A DNA stretch of 24,190 nucleotides, taken from the NCBI GenBank assembly GCA_035630615.1, contig DASQKI010000057.1, forward strand, positions 1 through 24,190, in the 5' to 3' direction. Within the stretch, counting starts at the first letter, position 1, and each line of letters opens with the position of its first letter. The notes under the pieces are model-generated. The model ran no database searches. It was not told where the DNA came from and worked only from the letters and a program-made list of their open reading frames with translations. Below, piece by piece: positions 14,741 through 22,465 of the stretch. A program made the translations under genes and the position numbers. The DNA comes from DATFRX01 sp035630615 (GTDB taxonomy: Bacteria > Actinomycetota > Actinomycetes > Propionibacteriales > Nocardioidaceae).

Positions 14741-15788
14741 GCAAACCGCAGCCAGCCATCTCGAGTCCGGCAAGGGCCTTCCGATCAAGCTGGTCGAGGT
14801 CACCAAGACCTATCCCGGCATGGAGACCAATGCGGTCGACGCGATCAGCTTGGATATCGAGGCCGGCGAGATCGTCGTACTCGTCGGTCCTTCCGGCTGC
14901 GGCAAGACGACGACGATGCGGATGATCAACCGACTGATCGAACCGACGTCGGGCCAGATCCTGATCGGCGACGACGACGTGCTGGGGCTCAACGAGGTCG
15001 AGTTGCGTCGCCGGATCGGTTACGTGATCCAGCAGATCGGTCTCTTCCCGCACCTGACCATCGCCGCCAACATCGCCATGGTGCCCCGGCTGCTGAAGTG
15101 GGACAGGAAGCGGATTTCCGAGCGCGTCGACGAGTTGCTGGCGCTGGTGGGACTCGAGCCGGCCGACTTCCGTGGCCGCTACCCGCGCCAGCTGTCCGGC
15201 GGCCAACAGCAGCGCATCGGCGTCGCCCGTGCGCTGGCGGCGGACCCGCCCCTCATGTTGATGGACGAGCCGTTCGGTGCGGTCGACCCCATCACTCGAG
15301 AGCGCCTGCAAAGCGAGTTCCTGGGCCTGCAAGAGCAGCTGAAGAAGACCATCGTCTTCGTCACCCACGACTTCGACGAGGCAATCCGGATGGGTGACCG
15401 GATCGCCGTACTTCGCGTCGGGTCGCACATCGCGCAGTTCGCAACGCCTGAAGAGATTTTGCAGTCGCCGGCCGACGACTTCGTGGCCGGCTTCGTCGGT
15501 GAGGCCGCCACGCTCAAGAGCCTCGCGTTGCACCGCCTGACCATGAACGATCTCGCGCCGCCGGTCGACGCGCGAGCCGGATTGCCCGAGGTCCCGCTGG
15601 GAGCCAGCCTCCGGGATGCTGTCGACGCCATGTTGGAGACCGGGCACGACGTCGTCGTCGTGACGGACGACGGCCGAAGCTGCGGGAGCGTACGCATGAG
15701 CGACGTGCTGGCCAAGGGAGGCAAGGCGGCTGCCAATGGTGCGGCTGCCCGCGCAGGCTCGGGTGAAGCCGGAGAGCTGTCGTCATGA
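14733..15788 (+). CDS. ABC importer ATP-binding protein, OpuCA/ProV-like
   Basis: Energises the quaternary-ammonium importer; 351 aa from GTG 14733. Walker A is GPSGCGKTT (residues 52-60). The Q-loop is VIQQIGLFPHLT, the ABC signature LSGGQQQRIGVARAL (from about residue 154), Walker B LMLMDEPFGAVDP, and the H-loop VFVTHDFDEAIRMGDRI. After the nucleotide-binding domain, only one CBS-like unit is seen (ASLRDAVDAMLETGHDVVVV and SVRMSDVLA). OpuCA and OpuA proteins usually carry a tandem pair that senses ionic strength or nucleotides. The tail is Ala/Gly-rich. It overlaps its neighbours at both ends. Confidence 0.94.
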   Translation: MPEQTAASHLESGKGLPIKLVEVTKTYPGMETNAVDAISLDIEAGEIVVLVGPSGCGKTTTMRMINRLIEPTSGQILIGDDDVLGLNEVELRRRIGYVIQQIGLFPHLTIAANIAMVPRLLKWDRKRISERVDELLALVGLEPADFRGRYPRQLSGGQQQRIGVARALAADPPLMLMDEPFGAVDPITRERLQSEFLGLQEQLKKTIVFVTHDFDEAIRMGDRIAVLRVGSHIAQFATPEEILQSPADDFVAGFVGEAATLKSLALHRLTMNDLAPPVDARAGLPEVPLGASLRDAVDAMLETGHDVVVVTDDGRSCGSVRMSDVLAKGGKAAANGAAARAGSGEAGELSS

Positions 15789-16588
15789 GCACGATGGTCG
15801 ATCCCAGCGTCAGTCCGCCCACCCAGATAGATGGTGGCCGGCGGCCGACGACGGGCTCGGGGCGACGCCACTTCTTCACCTGGCGCGACCTGGTGATCCC
15901 GCTCGTCGTCGCGATCGCGGTCGGTGCCGAGGTGTATTACCTCAACACGGCAAAGCTCTCGCAGATCGTCGAGTCCCAGATGACGTTCGACCGGATCTCC
16001 GACAGCACGATCGAGCACGTCAAGCTCGCCTTCGCCGTCACGGCCTTGGTCTTGGTGGCGTCGATCCCGGTCGGGATCGCGGTCACTCGGGTGCGCTTGC
16101 TCGAGCCGTTCGCGCTCCTGATAGCCAACGCCGGCCAGGCCGTGCCGAGCATCGGACTGGTGGCGATCGTCGCGCTTGTGTGGGAGATCGGCTTCTGGCC
16201 CGTTGTCATTTCGCTGACACTGTTTGCCGTTCTTCCGGTGTTGCGCAACACGATCGTCGGTCTCGACCAGATCGACCCTGACATCAAGGACGCAGCACGC
16301 GGCATGGGCATGTCGCCGGCGGGAGTCCTCTTCCGAGTCGAGCTGCCGCTCGCCGTGCCGGTGATCGCCGCCGGCGCCCGGACAGCCCTCGTCCTCGCCG
16401 TTGCGACGATCCCGATCGGCTACTTCATCGGCGCCGGCGGACTCGGCGACCAGCTCATGCAGGGCATCAAGCTGTCGCGAAACCAGCAGATGTTCGCGGC
16501 GGCGCTTTTCGTCGCCTGTTTGGCCCTGATCCTCGACTGGTTGGGGGGAATCGTTGAACGAGTCCTGACGCCGGCCGGCATCAGGTGA
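15785..16588 (+). CDS. ABC importer permease, glycine betaine/choline type, second copy
   Basis: Second transmembrane subunit, 267 aa, with a longer N-terminal cytoplasmic tail (about 35 polar residues) and six hydrophobic helices. The EAA loop GLDQIDPDIKDAARGMGMSP, then ELPLAVPVIAAG, parallels the first permease, so the importer is probably a heterodimer in the membrane. Further family segments are ANAGQAVPSIGLVAIVALVW and IGYFIGAGGLGDQL. ATG 15785 overlaps the ATPase stop (ATGA). A 40-nt gap follows before the binding-protein start. Confidence 0.93.
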   Translation: MSTMVDPSVSPPTQIDGGRRPTTGSGRRHFFTWRDLVIPLVVAIAVGAEVYYLNTAKLSQIVESQMTFDRISDSTIEHVKLAFAVTALVLVASIPVGIAVTRVRLLEPFALLIANAGQAVPSIGLVAIVALVWEIGFWPVVISLTLFAVLPVLRNTIVGLDQIDPDIKDAARGMGMSPAGVLFRVELPLAVPVIAAGARTALVLAVATIPIGYFIGAGGLGDQLMQGIKLSRNQQMFAAALFVACLALILDWLGGIVERVLTPAGIR

Positions 16589-16628
16589 CAGCTCAAGAGA
16601 CGTCTACGCGCAGATGAGGAAGGACAAG

Positions 16629-17609
16629 ATGATAAGAGGACGCCGTAAGCACATTGCCGCGGTCGCGGCCGCCGTGGGACTCGTGACGACAGCCATGTCG
16701 GGCTGCGGGCTCGGGGAGAAGGACGAGACGACCGATGTCGAAGCCGGATCCGTCGATCCCACCGCCCTTGAGGGTGTGACGGTGAAGGTCGGGTCGAAGG
16801 ACTTCGACGAGCAGCTCATCATCGGTCAGCTCACCCTCCAGATGCTGAGCGCGGCCGGCGCCGATGTGGTTGACGAGACCAACATCCAGGGCACCAACGC
16901 CTCGCGACAGGCCCTCGTCACCGGCGCGATCGACGTCTACTGGGACTACACGGGAACTGGCTGGATCAACCACCTTGGTCACGACAACCCCATCCCGGAC
17001 ACCCAGAAGCTCTACGAGGCCGTGAGGGACGAAGACCTCGAGGAGAACGGCCTGGTGTGGGGCAAGTACGCGCCCATGAACAACACCTACGCGCTCGCGG
17101 TCACGAAGGAGTTCTCCGAGGAGAACGACGTCACCACGTCCTCCGACATGGCCGAGTTCGTGCAGCAAAACCCGGACGAGGCCACGGTCTGCCTCGAGAG
17201 CGAGTTCGCCGGACGACCCGACGGCTGGGACGGTTTCCAGCAGGCGTACGGCATGGAGATCCCCGACAGCAACCTCACCGAGGTCGGCACCGGCGTGGTC
17301 TACACCGAGCTAGACAAGGGCGACACCTGCAACTTCGGCGAGGTGTTCACCACCGACGGTCGGATCGCGGCGCTCGACCTGGTCCCCTTGGAGGACGACA
17401 AGTCGTTCTTCCCGATCTACGCCGTCTGCCCGATCGTCACGGAGGAGACCGACGCGGAGAACCCGGAGATCCTCGAGGTGCTGGCGCCACTGGCGGAAAC
17501 TCTGACAACCGAGACGATGACCGAGCTGAACGCCCAGGTGAGTGCCGAAGGTCTGAAGCCGGAGGATGTCGCGCACGACTACCTGCAGGAGCAGGGCTTC
17601 ATCGAGTAA
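16629..17609 (+). CDS. Substrate-binding lipoprotein of the quaternary-ammonium importer (OpuCC/OsmF-like)
   Basis: Extracytoplasmic binding protein of 326 aa. The signal peptide is MIRGRRKHIAAVAAAVGLVT followed by the lipobox MSGC, with the lipidated cysteine at residue 26. The mature protein has VKVGSKDFDEQLIIGQLT, GAIDVYWDYTGTGW with aromatics expected to cage a quaternary amine, and PEDVAHDYLQEQGFI at the end, typical of OpuAC/OsmF-type proteins. ATG 16629 is chosen over ATG 16614, because GAGGAAGGA at 16616-16624 precedes it and the earlier ATG lacks a ribosome-binding site. Last gene of the operon; a strong hairpin follows. The exact ligand cannot be told from sequence. Confidence 0.94.
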   Translation: MIRGRRKHIAAVAAAVGLVTTAMSGCGLGEKDETTDVEAGSVDPTALEGVTVKVGSKDFDEQLIIGQLTLQMLSAAGADVVDETNIQGTNASRQALVTGAIDVYWDYTGTGWINHLGHDNPIPDTQKLYEAVRDEDLEENGLVWGKYAPMNNTYALAVTKEFSEENDVTTSSDMAEFVQQNPDEATVCLESEFAGRPDGWDGFQQAYGMEIPDSNLTEVGTGVVYTELDKGDTCNFGEVFTTDGRIAALDLVPLEDDKSFFPIYAVCPIVTEETDAENPEILEVLAPLAETLTTETMTELNAQVSAEGLKPEDVAHDYLQEQGFIE

Positions 17610-17637
17610 GACCCGATGCCTCGACCTGGGGCCTCAC

Positions 17638-17676
17638 CGCGGCGGCGACGCGATCTTCGGATCCGGCGCCGCCGCG
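17638..17676. terminator. GC-rich hairpin with UUCG tetraloop between convergent genes
   Basis: Arms 17638-17647 (CGCGGCGGCG) and 17667-17676 (CGCCGCCGCG) pair perfectly. Inside them GATC-TTCG-GATC at 17652-17663 forms an inner stem closed by a C(UUCG)G tetraloop. It lies between the importer's last gene and bldD, which converge, so it is a likely bidirectional terminator although no U-tract follows. Confidence 0.75.
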
Positions 17677-17687
17677 CTGCGTTGTGG

Positions 17688-18182
17688 TCAGTTCGGGTCG
17701 CGCTCGCTCGATCCGGCGTTGAGGACGCCCCACGCAACCATCTGGGCGGCCAGCACGCTGGGCTGCTCCTCGTAGATGACCGCGAGGGTCCGCAGATCCT
17801 CCCGGCGGATCGACAACACCTTGCCGTTGTAGTCGCCGCGCTGCGCCTGGATCGTCGCCGCGTAGCGCAGCAGCGGGCCCGCCTCCTCGGAGTCGAGTGC
17901 GCCGAGCTTCTCCAGATCGAGGATCAGCCGCGGCGGGGGCTCGGCGGCGGCGGCGCTGGTACGGGTTCCGGGGAGCAGCTCCTCGATCGGGACGCCGTAG
18001 AAGCTGGCGAGTTCGGCAAGCTTCTGCACGGTGACGGCGCGGTCGCCGCGCTCGTACGAACCGATCACGACCGCCTTCCAGCGGCCCTTGGACTTCTGCT
18101 CGACCCCATGCAGCGACAAACCCTGCTGCTGTCGGATGGCGCGCAGGCGAGCGCCGAGCTCTTTGCCGTACTGCTTCGTCAT
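17688..18182 (-). CDS. bldD: BldD, c-di-GMP-responsive developmental transcription repressor
   Basis: DNA-binding protein of 164 aa. The N-terminal XRE-type helix-turn-helix spans YGKELGARLRAIRQQQGLSL through SYERGDRAVTVQKLAELASF. An Ala/Pro-rich linker (about 73-84) leads to the C-terminal domain, which contains RGD (115-117), eight residues, then RRED (126-129). This is exactly the RxD-x8-RxxD signature known to bind tetrameric c-di-GMP and to dimerise Streptomyces BldD. The conserved start is ATG 18182. It lies between the importer operon and pyrR, near nusB-efp, as in other actinobacteria. A BldD box over its own promoter suggests autoregulation. In non-sporulating actinobacteria its target set is not well defined. 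Confidence 0.97.
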   Translation of the reverse strand: MTKQYGKELGARLRAIRQQQGLSLHGVEQKSKGRWKAVVIGSYERGDRAVTVQKLAELASFYGVPIEELLPGTRTSAAAAEPPPRLILDLEKLGALDSEEAGPLLRYAATIQAQRGDYNGKVLSIRREDLRTLAVIYEEQPSVLAAQMVAWGVLNAGSSERDPN

Positions 18183-18248
18183 GTCACGACTCCATCGATC
18201 GAGGCAGAAACTCCGTGTCTACCCCGCTTCATGGTCCACCCCGCTTCG

Positions 18249-18261
18249 CTACGCAGAGTGA
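18249..18261. promoter_or_regulatory. Candidate BldD box in the bldD promoter
   Basis: CTACGCAGAGTGA matches the published BldD consensus tnACnC(A/T)GnGTnA at every defined position except the first. It lies 67 bp upstream of the bldD start codon and overlaps the predicted -10 edge and start point, so BldD binding would block transcription. Confidence 0.75.
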
Positions 18262-18290
18262 CCATAGTTCGCGGAGCGCCTACGGGTCAA
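18261..18290 (-). promoter_or_regulatory. Predicted sigma-70-type promoter of bldD
   Basis: Read on the minus strand, TTGACC (18290-18285) and TATGGT (18266-18261) are separated by 18 bp, a close match to housekeeping -35 and -10 elements. Transcription would begin near 18254, giving a leader of about 72 nt. The leader contains a 10-nt direct repeat (plus-strand ACCCCGCTTC at 18221-18230 and 18238-18247). Confidence 0.65.
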
Positions 18291-18341
18291 GCCGCCCGGC
18301 GTGTCCTTTTCCGGCTCTGACCTGGTCAGGTCCCCACGAAT

Positions 18342-19440
18342 GTGGTCCGAGTTCGGAGTAAAGCAGGCGACGGGGTCTACGCCCTCGTGCACGGTGAGGT
18401 GCCGTCGGCCGACAGCGAGGAGTCCCGCATCTACGCGATGCTCCTGCTCGTCGTCGTGTTCGTCATTACGGCGATGGCCCGCCGGATCAGTCGCGCCCTC
18501 GAGCTCACCAACTGGGTCCTCGTCGGCACAATCCTTGTCATCCTGCTCGCGCTCGACCTCGTACTCGTGCCGTTCGACATCTGGTGGGATGGCATTCGAG
18601 GCTTCGTCACGCCGGCAAGCCCCCGAAGGCATCACGGCGTCGCAACTCGGCGGGCTGGCCGGGTTCACCGCGCTCGCTTCCGGCCTCAACTGGTACGTCA
18701 TGGGCCATTACCGCGACAAGGGCTACGGCATGGGCCACCGGACCGGTTACCTCTCAGACATGCGCGGGGATCGCACCGAAGTCCTGGCGAGTGGTGTGAC
18801 GTTCCCGGACGACCCGAAGAACGCCGCGCTGTGGCGTCGGTGGTACCGGCTGCTCCTCATCGACATGTGGGGCGTGTTCTTCGTCGGCGCGATGCTCGGC
18901 ATGCTGTTGCCGACGATCCTGATGTCCCATCCCGTCGAAACGTCCGGCCGAGTGCCGACCGAGGACAACGTGCCGACGTTCGTAGCCGATGTGCTGCGTG
19001 GTGAACAAGGCACGTTCGTCTTCTACATCGCCTTGCTCATGGGTGTGTTCATCTTGTTCTCCACCCAGCTCGGCATCTTCGAAGGCATGGTGCGGGTGAC
19101 GACGGACGCGTCGCACGCGACCAGCTCTCGACTGCGCGCCCGCATCGAAGGAGACCCACGCAAGTTCTACTACCCGTTCATGATCGGCCTGCTCGTCGTG
19201 ATCAGCATCGTGATCCACACCTCGCCGCCCGTGGGCCTCGTGGAGTGGTCGGCCAACATGGCCAACCTCGGCGCGTTGATCTATCCGTTCATGCTGATCT
19301 ATCTCAACAGGAGGTTGCCCAAGGCGGCGCGGCCACGACCGTGGCACTACGTGATTCTGGTGTGCAACTTCCTCTTCTTCGGGTTCTTCTTCCTCAACTT
19401 CATCTCCGACTACTTCGGCGATCCGCTGGTGACGTTCTAG
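18342..19440 (+). pseudogene. Nramp-like metal transporter remnant, 5'-truncated and frameshifted
   Basis: Membrane-protein coding runs in one frame from about 18342 to 18620 (VFVITAMARRISRALELTNW, then LVPFDIWWDGIRGFVTPAS). It continues in the next frame from about 18620 to TAG 19438-19440 (EGITASQLGGLAGFTALASG, GHYRDKGYGMGHRTGYLSD, DMWGVFFVGAMLGMLLPTIL). The switch occurs at a run of five C (18620-18624). With four C the join reads naturally as TPASPEGITA. About eight hydrophobic helices remain. The RDKGYGMG and DxWGVFFVGAMLGM patterns recall Nramp-related transporters of about 500 or more residues, so the N-terminal part, including the usual TM1 metal motif, is absent. The sequence just upstream is the bldD promoter. 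Family assignment is from memory; the frame break is seen directly. Confidence 0.65.
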
Positions 19441-19442
19441 CT

Positions 19443-19501
19443 CCGAGTGGCGCACCGTTGTCGCGTTCGGCGGCTGTGGGCGACAACGGTGCGCCACTCG
19501 G
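19443..19501. repeat. Perfect 22-bp inverted repeat between the transporter remnant and pyrR
   Basis: Arms 19443-19464 and 19480-19501 are exact reverse complements (core GAGTGGCGCACCGTTGTCGC) around a 15-nt loop. It starts 2 bp after the remnant's stop codon. It is the same repeat family as 11681-11743. A second small hairpin, GGCCGGC/GCCGGCC at 19512-19518 and 19523-19529, follows. Confidence 0.9.
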
Positions 19502-19566
19502 CGTTGCGGTGGGCCGGCCCGTGCCGGCCGGCTGATAGCCTGCCAGTGTCAGACATCCTTTAAGAG

Positions 19567-19591
19567 CCGTCCTGTGAGGCGGGCAAGGAGG
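19567..19591 (+). promoter_or_regulatory. PyrR-binding-loop-like hairpin next to the pyrR ribosome-binding site
   Basis: GTCCTGTGAGGCG at 19569-19581 resembles the conserved PyrR-binding RNA motif (UCCAGAGAGGCU in Bacillus). Bases 19567-19571 pair with 19578-19582 (one G-U) around the loop CUGUGA. The strong Shine-Dalgarno AAGGAGG at 19585-19591 begins 3 nt after the stem. Protein binding would hide it, the translational mode reported for Mycobacterium pyrR. A possible -10 (TAGCCT, 19536-19541) lies upstream. Confidence 0.7.
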
Positions 19592-19596
19592 TCCTG

Positions 19597-20166
19597 GTGG
19601 CTGCAGTCCACCCTGCGATCGGTCGGGTTGCCCTCGATGAGAGCGACATCTCTCGCGCGTTGACCCGCATCTCTCACGAAATTCTCGAACGCAACCGCGG
19701 TCCGGACGACCTCGTCCTGCTCGGCATCCCGAAGCGCGGTGTGCCGCTCGCCGAGCGCCTGGCGACCCGGATCCGCGACGTCGAAGGCACCGCGGTACCG
19801 TTCGGCTCGCTCGACATCACGCCCTACCGCGACGACCTCCGGATGCGTCCGGCTCGAGCGCTCGAGCACACCGAGATCCCGACCGCGGGGGTCGACGACC
19901 GGGTCGTTGTGCTGGTCGACGACGTGCTGTTCTCGGGCCGCACGATCCGGGCCGCCCTCGACGCCCTCAACGACCTCGGCCGACCGACGGCCATCCAGCT
20001 CGCGGTCCTCGTCGATCGAGGCCACCGCGAGCTCCCGATCCGAGCCGACTTCGTCGGCAAGAACCTTCCGACCTCCGTCATCGAGCACGTACGCGTCGCC
20101 GTCACCGAGATCGACGGCCGAGACGAAGTCGTGATCGCCGACCGGACCCGAGAGGAGGAGTCCTGA
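19597..20166 (+). CDS. pyrR: PyrR, pyrimidine operon RNA-binding regulator/uracil phosphoribosyltransferase
   Basis: Binds pyr mRNA when UMP is high and usually also makes UMP from uracil and PRPP; 189 aa. The PRPP-binding motif VVVLVDDVLFSGRTIRAA lies at about residues 103-120. PyrR-specific segments are GIPKRGVPLAERLA, DITPYRDDL and LVDRGHRELPIRADFVGKNL (PyrR rather than Upp-type). GTG 19597 follows AAGGAGG with 5-nt spacing. Its TGA overlaps the pyrB ATG (TGATG). First gene of pyrR-pyrB-pyrC-carA-carB. The hairpin at its own ribosome-binding site implies feedback on the operon. Confidence 0.96.
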   Translation: MAAVHPAIGRVALDESDISRALTRISHEILERNRGPDDLVLLGIPKRGVPLAERLATRIRDVEGTAVPFGSLDITPYRDDLRMRPARALEHTEIPTAGVDDRVVVLVDDVLFSGRTIRAALDALNDLGRPTAIQLAVLVDRGHRELPIRADFVGKNLPTSVIEHVRVAVTEIDGRDEVVIADRTREEES

Positions 20167-21179
20167 TGGACCGCCACCTGCTGAGCGCGGCCGACCTGAG
20201 TCGCGACGACGCCGCCCTGGTGTTGGACACCGCCGAGGAGATGCGGTCGGTGGCCGATCGACCGATCAAGAAGCTGCCCACACTACGCGGACGTACGGTC
20301 GTCAACCTGTTCTTCGAGGACTCCACGCGTACCCGCATCTCGTTCGAAGTGGCCGCGAAGCGACTGTCGGCCGACACGATCAACTTCACCGCCAAGGGCT
20401 CGAGCGTGTCGAAGGGGGAGAGCTTCAAGGACACGGCTCTGACCCTGCAGGCGATCGGCGCCGACGCGGTGGTCGTGCGACATCACGACTCGGGAGCGCC
20501 ACACCGGCTGGCGCACGCGGGTTGGATCGACGGCTCGGTCGTCAACGCCGGCGACGGTACGCACGAGCATCCGACCCAGGCGCTGCTCGACGCGTTCACG
20601 ATGCGGCGGCATCTCGGCGACCTCAAGGGGCGCCGGATCGTCATCGTCGGAGACGTCCTGCACAGTCGGGTGGCGCGATCGAACGCTCTGCTGCTGTCGA
20701 CGCTCGGCGCCGAGGTGACGCTGGTCGGGCCGCCGACGCTGCTGCCGGTCGGGGTCGAGACTTGGCCGGTCGAGATCGGCTACGACCTCGACCAAGCCTT
20801 GGCCAAGAGCGACGCGGTGATGATGCTCCGGGTCCAGAAGGAGCGGATGAACGCGTCGTACTTCCCGAGCGCGAGGGAGTACGCCCGACGCTACGGACTC
20901 GACGCGCGACGGATGGCGCTGCTGCCGGAGCACGCGTTCGTGCTGCATCCGGGCCCGATGAATCGCGGCATGGAGATCACCGCCGACGTCGCCGACGCGG
21001 CGCGGTCCCTGATCGTGGAGCAGGTGGCCAACGGCGTCGCGATCCGGATGGCCGTGCTCTACCTGCTGCTGTCCGGCGCGCCGGCAAGTGCGCAATTGCA
21101 GGACGACGGTGATGTCGACGGTCTCGAAAACGACCACGATCCCGCAGTCGTGGGCGCGACCGAGGAGGCCGCATCGTGA
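20166..21179 (+). CDS. pyrB: Aspartate carbamoyltransferase catalytic subunit
   Basis: Condenses carbamoyl phosphate with aspartate, the first committed pyrimidine step. The 337 aa include a roughly 25-residue acidic C-terminal tail beyond the usual end. Carbamoyl-phosphate contacts are in FFEDSTRTRISFE (S53-T54-R55-T56-R57) and KGSSVSKGES. HPTQALLDAF, GDVLHSRVARSN, VMMLRVQKERM and HPGPMNRGMEI complete the family pattern. No regulatory PyrI gene accompanies it, as expected for class A/B enzymes that work with dihydroorotase. ATG 20166 overlaps the pyrR stop and the end overlaps the pyrC GTG. Confidence 0.97.
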   Translation: MDRHLLSAADLSRDDAALVLDTAEEMRSVADRPIKKLPTLRGRTVVNLFFEDSTRTRISFEVAAKRLSADTINFTAKGSSVSKGESFKDTALTLQAIGADAVVVRHHDSGAPHRLAHAGWIDGSVVNAGDGTHEHPTQALLDAFTMRRHLGDLKGRRIVIVGDVLHSRVARSNALLLSTLGAEVTLVGPPTLLPVGVETWPVEIGYDLDQALAKSDAVMMLRVQKERMNASYFPSAREYARRYGLDARRMALLPEHAFVLHPGPMNRGMEITADVADAARSLIVEQVANGVAIRMAVLYLLLSGAPASAQLQDDGDVDGLENDHDPAVVGATEEAAS

Positions 21180-22465
21180 CCGGGGCCCACTTGATCCGCG
21201 GCGCCAAGCCGCTCGGCGGCGACGCCACCGACCTGCTGCTGCGCGACGGTCGCATCGTCGAGGTCGGACGGGGGCTGTCCGATGCCGATGCCACTGTCGT
21301 CGACGCCGACGGCTTGGTCGCCCTGCCGGGCCTGGTCGACTTGCACACGCACCTGCGCGAGCCGGGTCGTGAGGACGCCGAGACGGTCGCGACCGGCACC
21401 GCGGCGGCTGCCCTGGGTGGATTCACCGCCGTGCATGCGATGGCCAACACCGACCCGGTCGCCGACACCGCCGGCGTGGTCGAGCAGGTGTGGAACCTCG
21501 GCCGCGAGGCGGGTCACTGCGACGTACATCCGGTCGGTGCGGTGACCGTCGGCCTCCGGGGCGAACGACTGGCCGAGCTCGGCGCGATGGCCGACTCGGC
21601 GGCGCGGGTGCGCGTGTTCTCCGACGACGGCAAGTGCGTGTCCGACGCCGTCATCATGCGACGGGCGTTGGAGTACGTGAAGGCCTTCGACGGCGTCGTG
21701 GCCCAACACGCGCAAGAGCCTCGGCTCACCGAGAACGCCCAGATGAACGAGGGCGAGCTGTCCGGAGTGCTCGGCCTGTGCGGTTGGCCGGCCGTCGCCG
21801 AGGAGGCGATCATCGCCCGCGACGCGCTGCTCGCGGGCCACGTCGGGTCACGGTTGCACGTGTGCCACGTGTCGACCGCGGGATCGGTCGAGATCGTGCG
21901 GTGGGCCAAGCAGAAGGGTTGGGACATCACCGCCGAGGTGACCCCGCACCATCTGCTGCTGACCGACGAGCTGGCCGCGACCTACGACCCGATCTACAAG
22001 GTCAATCCGCCGCTACGCACCGCCGCCGACGTCGAGGCGCTGCGCGACGGGCTCGCCGACGGCACGATCGACATCGTCGCGACCGACCACGCCCCGCATC
22101 CGGTCGAGGACAAGGAATGCGAGTGGGCTGCCGCCGCCTTCGGCATGCTCGGCCTCGAGACGGCGCTGTCGATCGCACAGCACACGATGGTCGACACCGG
22201 ACGGCTCGACTGGGCGGGCCTGGCCGACCGGATGGCGACCAGGCCGGCGCGGATCGGCCGGATCGAGGGCCAGGGGCGCGGCATCGCGGTCGGAGAGCCG
22301 GGCAATGTGACGCTCTACGATCCGTCGGCCACCCGCATCGTCGACCCGACCGACTCGGCGTCGCTTTCCCGCAATACCCCGTACGCCGGACGCGAGCTGC
22401 CCGGACGCGTGGTCGCGACGTTCCTCCGCGGCAGGCCGACGGTCCTCGACGGGAAGCTCGCATGA
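21176..22465 (+). CDS. pyrC: Dihydroorotase, class I
   Basis: Zinc amidohydrolase that closes carbamoyl-aspartate to dihydroorotate; 429 aa. The N-terminal metal motif is VDLHTHLREPG (H57, H59, R61). FSDDGKCVSD, GVVAQHAQEPRLT, LHVCHVSTAGS and EVTPHHLLLTDE supply further ligands. The catalytic aspartate D304 is in ATDHAPHPVEDKE. The C-terminal strand domain ends TPYAGRELPGRVVATFLRG. GTG 21176 overlaps pyrB (GTGA). Its TGA is itself overlapped by the ATG of a 15-codon mini-ORF leading to carA. Confidence 0.97.
   Translation: MTGAHLIRGAKPLGGDATDLLLRDGRIVEVGRGLSDADATVVDADGLVALPGLVDLHTHLREPGREDAETVATGTAAAALGGFTAVHAMANTDPVADTAGVVEQVWNLGREAGHCDVHPVGAVTVGLRGERLAELGAMADSAARVRVFSDDGKCVSDAVIMRRALEYVKAFDGVVAQHAQEPRLTENAQMNEGELSGVLGLCGWPAVAEEAIIARDALLAGHVGSRLHVCHVSTAGSVEIVRWAKQKGWDITAEVTPHHLLLTDELAATYDPIYKVNPPLRTAADVEALRDGLADGTIDIVATDHAPHPVEDKECEWAAAAFGMLGLETALSIAQHTMVDTGRLDWAGLADRMATRPARIGRIEGQGRGIAVGEPGNVTLYDPSATRIVDPTDSASLSRNTPYAGRELPGRVVATFLRGRPTVLDGKLA

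Noticed and set aside
18610..18640. Programmed ribosomal frameshifting in the Nramp-like gene
   Set aside because: A C5 run without a recognisable slippery heptamer or downstream pseudoknot, plus loss of the N-terminal part, fits decay or sequence error better. Not fully excluded.
19501..19600. Classical PyrR terminator/antiterminator attenuator
   Set aside because: Only the binding loop and ribosome-binding site fit in the leader; no terminator with U-tract lies between the loop and the start codon.
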